Of a DNA stretch of 41,345 bases, positions 10,185-20,944 are shown in pieces. The DNA is from Amphimedon queenslandica (Eukaryota > Porifera > Demospongiae > Haplosclerida > Niphatidae): positions 1 through 41,345 of the forward strand of contig NW_003546517.1 of NCBI RefSeq assembly GCF_000090795.2, in the 5' to 3' direction. Each line of letters begins with the position of its first letter. Position 1 is the stretch's first letter. A model generated the notes under the pieces. The model was not told the origin of the DNA. It made no database searches and was given only the letters and a program-made list of their open reading frames with translations. A program made the position numbers and the translations under genes.

Positions 10185-12003
10185 ATGTTATTTTACACAA
10201 TGAAAATTATAGTACAAAATCAAATTTTTTGTTATACTCTTTTTTGTCATTGCAAAGGAGGGTAATGCCAACATTCCATCTCTGTACTTTTTACCACTGT
10301 GGTGGACAGAGGTAACTTGTCTAACAAATGAAACAGCTCTGCTATACGAGTAATTAGCTTTATCTATCTTACCTGCTGCGCTATACTTGAATTGACTAAA
10401 GAGAGACTCAACTGCTGAAACTGTGATTCTGATTGGTAAGACATGATATCCTGGGTACTTGTCAGGAAAATAGCTACGAAAGAGACCAAAGCCATGAACA
10501 TATATCCGCAATAAATGAAAAGCTAAAAATTGAAGTATAGTTATTTCTGCTTCTAAAATTTGCCTTACTTTGCCAAGCTAAGTATTTCTTCTGGCTACTG
10601 TTACTTAACTGAAATGTAGGACCTAAAGAATAGTCAAAACAATTGTACAGTATATCATTATTACTAATATATCTTACCATTACTCAAAATCTGATTCAGC
10701 CAAGACCTATATGCATCATTAATAGACTTCAGAACCTCAGAGTCCATATTACTGACTTTTCCATGACTCACGAAACCTTTCTTAAATAATTTGCTACATG
10801 CTTCCAAGTACAAAAGTGTGGGCTGAGGTCCATCTGCTTTAGCACGATCTTCAGTTTCACTAACATACTGAAACAGTTTAGAAAGGACATTCTCTTGCAA
10901 CAATGATTCTGAAGAAAAAATAATATATTAGTTTACCAGCATTATTTTAGCAAGAACAACATTTAGCTTCATCCATGCATCTCTTTTATCATTAGCCTCT
11001 CATAATGTGGGAACCATTTGTGTCAAACCCTGACTTGTTCTCTGACATTCTCTCTCAAACATCAATAAAAAAGAATTCCAATTAAAGGGGACTTTGTCAA
11101 GAATGAAACAGTTTGTGCCACCTGCTTTGGATGTAAAAGGGCGTTGATCATATTCTTCAGCTATAAAAAATGAAAGGGAAGTAGTCAAGTTTCATTACAA
11201 GCAGCTATGTCATGACTTGAGTCGGACAAATGACCCAGAAAATCCGGTTAGGTGAATTGAAAGGATTGATCATTATATAGAGCTATAATATATGAATCAC
11301 AATCATCTATTAAGAATGAAGTCAATTTATTGTAACAAGTTACCAACCTTTAAAAATAAGGTACATTTCTGAGAAGCCATGGGTAGCTTTGATGAAAGAC
11401 AACTTGCTTGAAGCACCCTCACAAACACATTTCTGAGAAACCATAGGTAGCTTTGATAAAAGACAACTTGCTTGAAGCACCCTCACAAACTACCAAATGA
11501 TGTTCAAAGACCATGTAACATGTAACTGACACATGATAAAGTAAACTTGCTGTCAATGGTACTGTCACTAGTAAAATATGGGCCAACAATATCGAATTTA
11601 CTTGTCAAGTCTCTGCAAAGGAACTGCAGTATGTTACCAGTCTGAGCAGCACAGCTATTATCCGCTGTCTGGTATATATCACCAAGTGAAGCCATTCCTT
11701 CAAGTCTCATGCTCAAGCCTATTAATGTCTGGCTCCTCTTGTTCCACATAATCAACTAATGACCTTTACCATATCAAATATTATAACTCCATCTATATTT
11801 TCTTCCTTCTTTCCATCTAAGATCCTCTTCTGGCAATAGAAAACAAACTGTGCTACTTATTTCTTGATGCAAGTACTATATGGCCCTTGCTGAAGAAGAA
11901 AAGTTGAGAGGCATGGTAGCTTAAGAATCCTGACTGACTTTAAGGCTTCATATGCAGCGGCACTGCGTATGGATACTGCCAGAGCTATAGTTTATGCATT
12001 AAT
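10185..12003 (-). pseudogene. Transposase-like multi-exon gene remnant, 3' part
   Basis: Exons can be followed on the minus strand. About 11960-11870 has RSAAAYEALKSVRILKLP. 11830-11504 has GVIIFDMVKVIS, then after a frameshift LMWNKRSQTLIGLSM and QFLCRDLTSKFDIVGPYFTS. 11188-10930 has CFILDKVPFNWNSF and, after a stop, RDAWMKLNVVLAKIM with a GTAAAC donor. 10912-10682 has QENVLSKLFQYV and ends at a GTAAGA donor. 10620-10185 has SNSSQKKYLAW, a one-base frameshift, then AVESLFSQFKYSAAGK. The pattern resembles large transposase-like protein families of sponges and cnidarians (P/THAP-like in style). I cannot assign it firmly. One stop and at least two frameshifts show it is dead. Its 5' part lies at 15138-15295, beyond two insertions. 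Confidence 0.6.
11363..11490. repeat. 64-bp tandem duplication
   Basis: Two adjacent 64-bp units (11363-11426 and 11427-11490) begin ACATTTCTGAGAA and differ at only a few positions. They lie in a noncoding (intron-like) part of the transposase-like pseudogene. No function is apparent. Confidence 0.9.
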
Positions 12004-12358
12004 TAAGGAAGGATAGTACTAAAACTTACACATTCTAATAGTAATCATGTTCCACCTGTTACCTCTTCTTCCAGTACCTACCAGTATAAGACAGATACAG
12101 ATGTTATAAGATGCTGACAACTTACCATTACATTTCTGATCCTTCTGAAATAGCTTATGTTCACTCTCTCAAGAACTATCTTTCCAAATGTTTTTTAAAA
12201 TATGTCCAACACCATATTTTTCACCTATGTGTATATGTGTACAAAACGGTCAATCATGTCAATCTTATAACCTCTGTATCTGTCTTATACGGGTAGGTAC
12301 TGCAAGAAGAGGTAACAGGTGGAACATGATTACTATTACAATGTGTAAGTTTTAGTAC
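12004..12358. mobile_element. MITE with ~105-bp terminal inverted repeats, split by hAT-1
   Basis: The left arm (about 12004-12110) and right arm (about 12262-12358) are inverted copies sharing GTACTAAAACTTACACATT and ACCTGTTACCTCTTCTT. The right arm is completed on the far side of the hAT element by AGTACTATCCTTTCT at 15131-15145, so hAT-1 landed in the terminal repeat. The roughly 150-bp centre holds no gene. A TTAA-like sequence lies near both outer ends, which would fit a piggyBac-type MITE but is off by a base. It interrupts the transposase-like pseudogene. Confidence 0.8.
12351..12358. repeat. 8-bp target-site duplication of hAT-1, left
   Basis: TTTAGTAC precedes the terminal CAGGG of the element and recurs exactly at 15130-15137 after the other end. 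An 8-bp duplication is diagnostic for hAT elements. Confidence 0.92.
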
Positions 12359-12370
12359 CAGGGATGGGGT

Positions 12371-12490
12371 AATATGTAATATGTAATAGTAATAGTAATA
12401 GTAATAGTAAAGATTACATTTGTTACAGTAATAGTAATATAGATACTTGAGAAAGTAAGTAATAGTAATAGTAATAGTAATAGTAATTGG
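12371..12490. repeat. Subterminal AATAGT hexamer runs of hAT-1, left
   Basis: The stretch is built from repeated TAATAG/AATAGT hexamers, broken by an ATTACATTTGTTACAG segment. The right end has the same hexamers at 14719-14806 and 15047-15098. Many hAT elements have subterminal short repeats bound by the transposase; here that role is inferred from position. Confidence 0.75.
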
Positions 12491-12733
12491 ATGTAAAGTA
12501 ATTGTATTATCTTATGGGTAATACATAACAGAACATAGACCCGCTTCAAAGGTTTTGCCCCTGGTTTATGTAAAAATTTACACATGTAGGTTGAGGTACA
12601 AGATTTTACACTAGATTGCGCTGTAGCTCACTAAATAGAAAGTGTTAGCACGTGCTTAGAAGTTAGAGCATTCTAGAACTTTTAAGTTTCAACTTGCTCA
12701 ATGACAATCTTACTGCCTAGTCTTGATATATAG

Positions 12734-14611
12734 ATGGCAAAGTCTTCACCACTTTGTCATTTTGTGTTGCCTACTTATACTAGTGGGAACTATAAAGCAG
12801 AATGCAAACATTGTGGTACTTTTATATCAGGATCAGGAAAAACTACATCAAATTTTACAACTCACCTTAAGGTAATAAATTTGTTGATTAATACTGGCAA
12901 GTACCTAATTTTCACAGAGAAAGCACTTGAAGAGTCTCAGAAATCAGCTAAGAATAATGATCAAGTGACATTACTAACATTCATTGGAGGGAAAAAGTAT
13001 TCCACTACTGATCCACGTCAAACTCAAGCAAATGATGCGTTGATTTCGCTAGTTGCTGAAGGAATGCTTTCCTTTTAAATAGTTGAAACTTCAGCATTCA
13101 AACGTTTCACTCAAGTGCTTGATTCAGGGTTCGTTGTTCCATCACGTAAGCACTTTTCATACACATTACTTGAATCTAAGGATCAAGCCATTACTGCCAA
13201 AGTAAAGGATCAACTTCATCTAGCTAAAGTTGTGGCACTGACACTTGATCTATGGTCAAATAGACAGATGAGGGGATATTTAGGAATAACTTGCCACTTT
13301 ATTAATGACAACTGGGCCATGCAATATATAATGATATGCTGCAAACGAGTTTGGGGGAGACATACAGCAGAAAATTTTGCGCACTGCTATGATGAGGTCA
13401 CTTCTGCTTTCAATAGTAGTGACAAAGTTACAACTGTTGTAACTGATATTGCATATAATGTAGTTAAAGCATTTCGTCTTCCTGGTTTTGATGATACTGA
13501 TGATGAAGAGGAAATTTTGAGCTATGACGATGAATTACATGAAGATGATGGCATTCTGTTTTTAAATGAGGAGGACTCACAAGAATCGGTTGTTCTTATG
13601 ATTATATTGTAGATCATGTGCCTTGCTTTGCACCACCCTACAACTTGTAGTGAAAGATGGCTTTAAAGAAATTGGTCCATTATGGCGTGTACTTCAGAAA
13701 GTTGCTAAAATAGTATCTCATGCTCGTAAATCAATAATTGCAACAAAATTGCTTGAAGGAGAAAAAAGGCTACAAGCTAAAAATGATACAAGGTGGAACA
13801 GTGAGCTTAATAGTATCAAGTCCATTTTAAGTGTCCCAGAAGATAAGCTTAATTCACTACAAACATCTCATCTTACAGCCTATGAAAGAAAAATGCTAGA
13901 GGATCTAGCAAAAATCTTAACCCCTTTTGAAGAAGCTACAAACTTAACACAAGGACAGAATGTTATTACTAGTAGTTTTGTTGTACCCTGTGTTCGAGGC
14001 CTACGTAAATCTTTTCAGCTGCTTTCTTTAGCCTATAACTCAAAAATGGTCGACACTCAAGAAATTCATTGAAAACAGACTTTCTAAGTACGAAGATGAT
14101 GCTAAGTTTAAATTTGCCACTACTTTAGATCCACGTTTTAAGTTTAAATAGTGTAACAATGAGGAAGAGAAAAAATTTATGAAAGCCAAACTTCTACATG
14201 TAGTTAAGGAGAGCAATCAGCTGAAAGAGAAAAGGACACACCATGTGACTCTGATCCACATCCACCACCTGCTAAAAAGAAGAAATCTAGTCAGCTACGT
14301 CAACTTTTATTTGATGGGATGACAATATTGCTAATAATGAAGTCCACCCTACTGTAGATGAAGTTTCATCATATCTCTCTTCTTCTTGCTTAGATGAAAC
14401 AGAAGATCCCCTCCTTTTTTGGAAAGCAAATACTTCAACATACCCAGGTTTATCTACTTTGGCTAAGTATTATCTGTCAGTTCCAGCTTGGTCTGGACCA
14501 GTCGAACGTCTGTTTAGTACTGGTGGAAAAGTATTTCATCCAGATCGCTGTAGGCATACTGACACCAAGTTTGAGAAACTCATGAACATTAAATGTAACA
14601 GTCATTTGTGA
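12734..14611 (+). pseudogene. hAT-1 transposase (ZBED-like), decayed
   Basis: The N-terminus carries a BED zinc finger: AECKHCGTF, then SNFTTHLK. Next come VALTLDLWSNRQMRGYLGIT (first catalytic Asp region), an acidic insert (DDTDDEEEILSYDDELHEDD), PCFA then TLQLVVKDGFKE across a frameshift, and NDTRWNSEL. The C-terminal hAT dimerisation block is WSGPVERLFSTGGKVFHPDR. Breaks are a TAA in place of a Lys codon at about 13076, frameshifts near 13610 and 14072, and stops between 14070 and 14390. The frame ends TGA at 14611. The protein would have cut and pasted the element through its terminal repeats. Confidence 0.88.
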
Positions 14612-14806
14612 AAACATATGTACATGTATATGATGTGTTGGTAATACTACAATCAGTACAATGTTGAGTGAAAATAATTTTTCTTAACTCTAAACTACTT
14701 CGCCCTGTAGATTATATCTGTAATAGTAATATAGTAATAGTAATTAGATTACATTGTAGCTGTAATAGTAATAGTAATAGAGATACAGTGCACTGTAATA
14801 GTAATA

Positions 14807-15045
14807 TGTGACCATAATTGACAAAACGTACCTTATGGCGGGTAGTGAAATTTGTCTTTCTAGTCTAAGAAATCCAACTTCCTGAGCCCCATTCATCATA
14901 AAATTACTCCACAGGATGCAAAAAGTTACCATGAAACTTTTAGAAACAATGATTGTCTAACAAAGCACTCACAGGTTGATATTTTCCATTATAACGATCA
15001 ATTTTAAAATCCGCCATGAGGGCCCTTTTGTCAATTATGGTCACA
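14807..15045. mobile_element. 239-bp MITE with TA duplication, inside hAT-1
   Basis: The ends TGTGACCATAATTGACAAAA and TTTTGTCAATTATGGTCACA are perfect inverted repeats, with more imperfect pairing inward (ATGGCGG on both sides). TA flanks both ends (14805-14806, 15046-15047). This is the signature of a Tc1/mariner-type MITE. It splits the right subterminal hexamer run of hAT-1, so it is younger. No coding content was found. Confidence 0.9.
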
Positions 15046-15129
15046 TATAATAGTAATTGCAAACTGTACATTAAACAAGTAATAGTAATAGTAATGTAAT
15101 CCTTTTGCCTGTAATTGACCCCATCCCTG

Positions 15130-15137
15130 TTTAGTAC
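15130..15137. repeat. 8-bp target-site duplication of hAT-1, right
   Basis: TTTAGTAC, identical to 12351-12358. Confidence 0.92.
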
Positions 15138-15295
15138 TATCCTTTCTTTAAAATGGCTGTAATAGAAGAGACTTCATCACTTTGCTCATTATCTAAGGAT
15201 ACTTCTGCTTCACCATAATGCAATACTTTCATCGTCATGTTCTTCATATCATTTTGCTGGTTGGGTCTCCTATTTTTCTGGCTTGATGGTGACAT
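15138..15295 (-). pseudogene. Transposase-like gene remnant, 5' part
   Basis: A minus-strand frame begins MSPSSQKNRRPNQQND at 15295 and reads through AEVSLDNEQSDEVSSITAIL to the MITE arm, where a stop appears at once. Its continuation is RSAAAYEALKSVRILKLP at about 11960, on the far side of the MITE and hAT-1. Both pieces are on the same strand and in the right order. The frame upstream meets a TAG close to the Met, so an exon boundary or decay lies there. Confidence 0.5.
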
Positions 15296-15309
15296 AATGA
15301 GGCACAGAA

Positions 15310-15910
15310 AGAACTCTGTGCCTGGCTACCTTCTTCAGTGGACAATTATTTGATGTTCTCTTAAGCTGACGTTGAAGGTCACATTTCAATCTTATAGAGG
15401 ATGGACAAATGACACTAACCGCAATCGTCGCTCCTTTCGCCAATTTGCCGTCAGTTCAAACTAAATTAAGCAATTTACTGAATCTACACGACAGAATCGT
15501 TCATAAGTCCTACAAACACTCTCAATGTCAAAACAAATGACTTCATGAATCTTGTCATGTTCCATGACATCAATACCGGGAAAAAATCAGTAAATAGGAG
15601 ACTCAATGAAAAACTCTGGGCAAATCTCTAAAACTTTGCTTTCAAGATTAACAGCAGTTAATAGCCTGCACTGAAACACTCTCAAAAGAATATGTACCAC
15701 ATATTCTTTAACTTCGTTGATTATCCTTACTCTTGATGTTGGCCCAAAAGGAGGTTGAGCAAAGACCTTTTCATGTGTCAATATCAAACATAATTGGGCA
15801 CCAAAGGTGTGCTTAGACACTACAAATCCCTTTAAAATGGTAGAAAGTGACAGGTACAACATGGTGACGTCAAATTCTGCTTCAAAGTTCTCTTGCTTCT
15901 CAACATGAGG
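15310..15910 (-). pseudogene. Unrecognised coding-like remnant upstream of the transposase-like gene
   Basis: A 91-codon frame (15862-15587) has KHTFGAQLCLILTHEKVFAQ and PPFGPTSRVRIINEVKEYVV. It can be followed upstream (VPHVEKQENFEAEFDVTM) and past a stop into DKIHEVICFDIESVCRTYER and FCRVDS. I recognise no domain. Its strand and position suit an N-terminal region of the same transposase-like gene, but the link is not shown. Confidence 0.35.
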
Positions 15911-16190
15911 AACTATACTAAAATTACAGTTAGATGAAGTACACGCCCAGCTATTTATGGCTTCGGTACCTAGTGCAGTTATGACTTATTGTGCTAAATA
16001 AGGTATGCAGGAATGTACAAACAATAAACATTCAACTTTTATGCGCACATATCACTGGCAGCATAGGGCAGTTAGACTCTCTCCCCTCCTCTTTATCTAC
16101 TCTTGGTACTATACATAATTATTCAAGTACATTTTATTCCCTCACGTGATTTAACAAGAATAAAAGCACTGTGAATTATACAAGTGAGCT
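15911..16190. other. Intergenic stretch, nothing recognised
   Basis: AT-rich sequence without a supported frame, repeat or RNA. Confidence 0.4.
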
Positions 16191-16450
16191 ATGAGTCAAG
16201 AACAAGCTTGTAATTGTCGTCAGACTGACGCTTGAAGAGCTTCTGAGACCCCTGGAGCAAAAAAAGCGAGGCTGGCCCTAAGAAGACTATGAGATAGACC
16301 TCATATAGATGCATATCAAGAGAGAGCTATGGCTCAATCAAGAAGAGCTATTGCGACACCTGCTGAGAGGCACCACCAACTCTTAGCTAAAAGAGACAGG
16401 TCTGAACTACTGTCAATGGACAACATTAAAGTGCAAACAAACAGTTCCAA
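16191..16450 (+). pseudogene. Fragment of RASETP-repeat protein
   Basis: The frame from ATG 16191, with two TGA stops, reads RASETPGAKKARLALRRL, then AYQERAMAQSRRAIATPAER and HHQLLAKRDRS. Arg/Ala-rich repeats with an S/A-E/T-TP core of this kind are common in N-terminal regions of animal Helitron or OTU/PIF1 proteins and in zinc-finger repeat families. Which family this belongs to is unclear. No neighbouring domain is preserved. Confidence 0.4.
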
Positions 16451-16976
16451 CATTGTTACAGTAGTCCTTAGTGAAGAATGCATAAAGTGCATTTACATTT
16501 ATGCCTTTATCAATAGAAACAATTTAATTTACCATACATGATGATAAAGGTTGTGCTTGCCCCTAGAATGTACTACATTTGCCTAGTTAAAATTTTCATT
16601 GCTGGTCAACATTTTTGGTCGGGCATTGCCTGTTCATGCAAGACCTAGCCACCGCCTATAGTCTGAACAAAAGATATGGAATAGATGTATTGCATAAAAT
16701 ACACAGTATAAAGTAACAACCCCTATTTTTGGACTGTTTCTGCAATAAACATGCATGCTGCTATGACTGTAGCATAACTTCAGTTTTCTTCTTGGCTTAC
16801 ACACATTCTTGGTATTAGTAAAATTGTCTATGGGAAATACTTTGGAATGATAATAAGATGTCTTTCCTTAATGCAAGAGGTTTTGACATGATGCTGCCGT
16901 TTCCTCCTAATTTCCGACAACAGCCATTATTTCAGAGCATTACTATATGTTATAGTTAAACAACAGATGTTGAGGG
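16451..16976. other. Intergenic stretch, nothing recognised
   Basis: AT-rich. No conserved frame or repeat was seen. Confidence 0.4.
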
Positions 16977-17073
16977 TTACTAGATATACACAAGGATGTT
17001 AGGTGATTTTGAAGCCAAGGTGAATGAAGCGAAGGCTTCTAAATCAACTAACATCCAAGTGTATATCCAGTAA
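16977..17073. repeat. 40-bp inverted repeat with 17-nt loop (hairpin)
   Basis: The left arm 16977-17016 starts TTACTAGATATACACAAGG. The right arm 17034-17073 is its reverse complement with about five mismatches. The 17-base loop is AAGGTGAATGAAGCGAA. It could be a very small foldback MITE, or the stem of a structured RNA. No second copy is in the window. Confidence 0.85.
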
Positions 17074-17249
17074 AATGAAACAGCTGTAGTTTATCTGGCT
17101 TGTACTGCAGTGTGTTGGTGTATGAAAGGCACTGTCGTCTAACTACCAGAATTGGCAGTTAGATGACTTCTAACTACCCCTGCTGTGGTTTACACTACAT
17201 AAACTAGTTGCGCTGCCTTTAATATACACACATACTGTAGTACAACGAC

Positions 17250-20200
17250 CAGGGCCTTTGACAGGGGGTGTAGCAGGTACATAAAACCAGGGCCCCCAAA
17301 GAAAGAGCAGAGGGCAGGGGCCCCATATCCAGTACAAAATTACTTTGTTCGCTACTTATGAACATCTACAAGAAAAGGAACTGAATATACTGGACTCTGT
17401 TGAGTGATTTCTTCATTTCTTAAGCTCAGTTTTATCCTTGACTGACAGTGTCCATTTTATTATTAGATAATAACTTTAACTTTAATAATAATTACGTTTT
17501 AACTAATAATAAACACATCAATTATGGCTCTAAGAAAGTACCCTTCTGGATATGCAAAGCGCCTGACAAAGCAAAAGAGAGATGAAGAAGAAGCTAAAGG
17601 AAAAAGAACCATTGATAGTTTCATTAGGTGGTCTACGTTTCAACAAAACGACCCAATCCAAGATCTTGAAAGTGATCATAGTGCTGAAACTGAGTCTGCA
17701 GCAGCTTCACATCACACTCCTGATGTAGCAGTAAACAGTGATCCTGAAATTAGTGAGTCTTCTCATGATGAATCAATTGCTGGATATTTAAGCGATGATC
17801 AAGAACATTTAGAACATGAAGAGAATTATGAAGCCTTTGAGGGTGTCAAAAATGGGTTTGACCTTGGAATTTTATCTGAGTTTGATACCATTTCTAGTAG
17901 TGATGTCCACCAAGCTGTCAAATGTGGCCCACCTAGACATCCACTATAATTTTCAAAGGATAATGATGCTACTAAGTTTCCTCGAAATGTTTTAACTTAT
18001 AAAGCACAAAATGGTGAGGTTAAACCTAGAGATTGGCTTGTTTGGAGCTATGTAAAGGAAGGATTATTCTGCTTCCCTTGTCGTCTGTTTGGATCTGGTC
18101 AGTCAAAATCTATACTGACCTCCAAAGGTGGCTGGTCAAAAAGCAAAGGATAGAAGAAGCTTTATAATCGAATACCGGAGCATCAAGCTAGTGCTGCTCA
18201 TTCTGCTTGTTACGTGAAATGGCTTATGCTGCAGTTCAACCATTCACAAGCAGCAGGTGTTGATGATCAATTGCAGTCTAATATATTGTCAAATATTGCT
18301 ACAAGGACTGCTATTTTACAAGGAATTTTACATGTTTTGATGTCCTTAACTCAGAGAGCATTGCTTTTTTGAGGGGATTCTGATCTCGTAAGTCACAGCA
18401 ACAATGGAAATTTCTTAGGAATAACTGAGTTACTGGCTATTTATGATCCATTTCTTTCTGATCACGTTTCTAAAGTTCAAACAAGTCAAGAATCAAGAAA
18501 GATTACAAGTTCACTACCTTTCCAGTTTATCGCAAAATGAATTTATAGCAGCTTGCTCATCACAAGTTCTCAAAAAATTTTACAGCAAGTTCATAAAATG
18601 AAGTACTATTCAATACAAGTAGATGCCACACCAGACAGCTCTCATATGGAGCAGACTACATTTATATTACGCTATGTTTTGGAAACAACTACTCAGGAAC
18701 AGAGTTGTTTATGAAGTAATTCAATGCTTTGTGACATTTATTTCTCTATCAAAATAATCTGGATCAGATATTACTTCACTTGTCCTCGATCAATTGAAGG
18801 TAAATGCAACCTGTAATAATTGACATTTTTATGGCAATTTTAGGTGTGGGAATTACCATTACACAATTGCCGTGGACAGTGCTATGATAATGGTGCTAAT
18901 ATGGCTGGTAAAGACAATGGTGTTCAAGCTCAAATACTAGAGTTATACAAATATGCATTGTTCACACCATGTGCTGCCCATTCATTGTACTTGGTACGAG
19001 CAAATGCAGCTGAGTGTTGTCCAACAGTTACAACATTTTTTGGTACAGTACAAAAGCTATACACCTTTATGAGTGTTAGCCCCCAGTGTTGGGAAATATT
19101 GCTTAAGTGTATACCCTGTTCATTGCATGGTCAGTCTCATACACGCTGGTCAGAAAGAATTGATGCCGTACGACCAGTTGCTGCCCATTTGCCGGGTATC
19201 TTACTAGCAATAGGAAGTGTCTCTAAGCTTAATTTGTCACCAGAAGCAAAAGTCACAGTGGATGGCTTGCATGACTACTTTAATTCTTTTCCTGCTGTAA
19301 TTATGTCAGCAATATGGATCAAGGTTCTCTTAGCTATAGACAGACGAAACAAGGTTTTACAAGCAAGAAAAGCAACTATTGATGTTGAAGTTAAAAATCT
19401 TGATAGCCTTACAGATGATTTAAGTTAATTAGAAATAGTTGGAGAGATATAGTCACAGAAGTGAAGCGAGTAGCGGAATCAATGAAAAAAAAAGAAAGAG
19501 AAGATTTTTTGATGAGCCTGATAATGAATCAGAAAATACAGTCCCACAGCCTTCTACATCTAGTGGCGAAACACCACAGGAAAGAGTTACGTCAGACTGT
19601 TTTTTACAATTTGAGTGATAATGTAATTCCGGTATCACTGAGCGATTTACGGCAGAGAGACATTAACAACCTTTTTTCATTCTTATGGAGTTACCCACAT
19701 ATTGATAGTACAGAGCTCAAAAGTTCCGCTGAAAAGTTCATATCTTTCTATAACACTGATGTTTTAGAAGAACTTGTTGAAGAGTGTCTACTTTTAAAAA
19801 GTGTTCATAGTGCTAATTTTTCTGAGCCATTGTACAATCCTCTCAATTTACTTAGAAGATTAATGAGCTGAAACTTGAGAATCTTCTTCCTAATATATGC
19901 ATTTCTTTACGCATTTTTTGTACCATATCTGTCAGTGTTGCAGAGGCTGAAAGGTCATTTAGCAAGCTTAACATAGTTAAGAACTATCTTTGGTCAACAA
20001 TGGCTCAAGACTGTTTGCAGAACTTAGCTCTACTAAGCATTGAAAATAACCTTGCCAGGACAGTGAATTATGAAGATGTAATTAGACATTTTGCAAGCAT
20101 TAAAGCCAGGAGAGTTCCTTTTGACTAAAACCATATAGACATTATTATTGCAATCTTATTATTAATGAAGCTAATTAATAAACCATTTGTTAATAACTAC

Positions 20201-20307
20201 CGGAAACCACGCCCCTGAATAATATGCGCCAAATTTTTAAAGTGCTCCGCAGATCCTCTTCCCATGTGCTTTCTACCAGGGCCCCCAGAACCCTGTCAAG
20301 GGTCCTG
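17250..20307 (+). mobile_element. hAT-2 transposon (TTF/ZMYM type), ~3.06 kb
   Basis: The left end CAGGGCCTTTGACAGGG is matched by CCCTGTCAAGGGTCCTG at the right end (two mismatches). The flanks ACAACGAC and ACATAAAC are the expected 8-bp duplication in degraded form (5 of 8). Inside is a decayed TTF-type hAT transposase on the plus strand. The subterminal regions are GC-richer than the surroundings. Confidence 0.8.
17524..20128 (+). pseudogene. hAT-2 transposase (zinc finger MYM1-like), decayed
   Basis: In order: KRTIDSFIRW and an acidic region; the TTF-type zinc finger WLVWSYVKEGLFCFPCRLFG with a GW..KLYNRIPEHQAS..H tail; YSIQVDATPDSSHMEQ (first Asp); CRGQCYDNGANMAGKDNGVQ and FTPCAAHSLYLV (second Asp region); HTRWSERIDAV; and the C-terminal dimerisation block SVAEAERSFSKLN then NLALLSIENNLAR (Glu). 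A 44-base intron (18800-18843, GTAAAT..TTTTAG) joins DQLK to VWELP in frame. Stops at 17949, 18153 and 18372 and frameshifts after 19428 and 19871 break it. It belongs to the DUF4371/hAT group known from ZMYM1-like proteins. Confidence 0.88.
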
Positions 20308-20469
20308 ACATAAACTGTTATACAGAAAGTAATTGTCAATTTACAAAAATTGCAAAATAGATGCATTATAGAGCTAAACAAAAAAAGGTAGTGATACAAA
20401 ATTATCTTCACATGACTTGTAGAAAAATTCAATGCTCAAGGTTAAATAATGACACTCCAGGATGCCCAG

Positions 20470-20850
20470 CATGTTTGTTGAGTCCAACCTAAGCAAGACT
20501 TGCACTGAGTCCATTGATCCTAATTCATTATATCTTCTTCATCAAAGGACACACCACAATGCAGACAGCAATCGTCTTTATTTGTGTTGCTAACAGCTCT
20601 TTTCCTTCTTTTTGCTCTTTTATTGCTCTGGCTTCCTTCTTTCTTTTTCTGTTTCTCGTCAGCTAGCCTATTCTTTTCATTCCTTTTTCCTTCACTTTTT
20701 CTATTTCTTCCTTTTTATGCTCCTCTTATTTTCCTGGATCTTTTTATACTCTTTCCGTTGCTTCGTCACTAGTCATAATCTCCACAAATGCAGTCAACCA
20801 TCTCTGTTTTTGTTTGCTATTGCTACGGCGTGGTGTTTGGCTTTAGAAAA
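20470..20850 (-). pseudogene. C-terminal fragment of a CxxC zinc-finger protein (pogo/tigger-like tail?)
   Basis: On the minus strand a Lys/Glu/Arg-rich coiled-coil-like stretch is followed by NKDDCCLHCGVSFDEEDIMN, a stop, and DQWTQCKSCLGWTQQTCW. The spacing CxxC...W.QC..C..W....C fits the PHD-like zinc module that ends many invertebrate pogo/tigger-type and related transposase proteins. No catalytic domain is left. The hydrophobic plus-strand frames here (20584-20875) are its antisense. Confidence 0.45.
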
Positions 20851-20944
20851 TCTTCACAGAGTACTTTTGAAGTGAGCTTGATGTACTACGATTACGATTG
20901 GGATTAGTGGCTTAGATTTTGAGGAGTTGAAATATTTATTCCAT

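Larger units (their letters stand above)
12359..15129 (+). mobile_element. hAT-1 transposon (BED-finger type), 2771 bp
   Basis: The terminal inverted repeat starts CAGGGATGGGGT on the left and is matched by CCCCATCCCTG on the right. A perfect TTTAGTAC duplication flanks it. Inside lies a decayed BED-finger hAT transposase (12734-14611). Both subterminal regions carry GTAATA/GTAATAGTAATA hexamer runs. It is inserted in the arm of a MITE and holds another MITE at 14807-15045. Confidence 0.92.

Noticed and set aside
12352..12585. Minus-strand frame rich in Ile/Thr/Leu
   Set aside because: It is a translation of the AATAGT hexamer runs at the end of hAT-1.
12872..12917. 46-base intron in the hAT-1 transposase
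   Set aside because: Removing it shifts the frame away from the following conserved stretch, so decay is more likely.
20584..20875. Hydrophobic plus-strand frames that look like membrane proteins
   Set aside because: They are the antisense of a Lys/Glu-rich coding remnant on the minus strand; no signal or family match.
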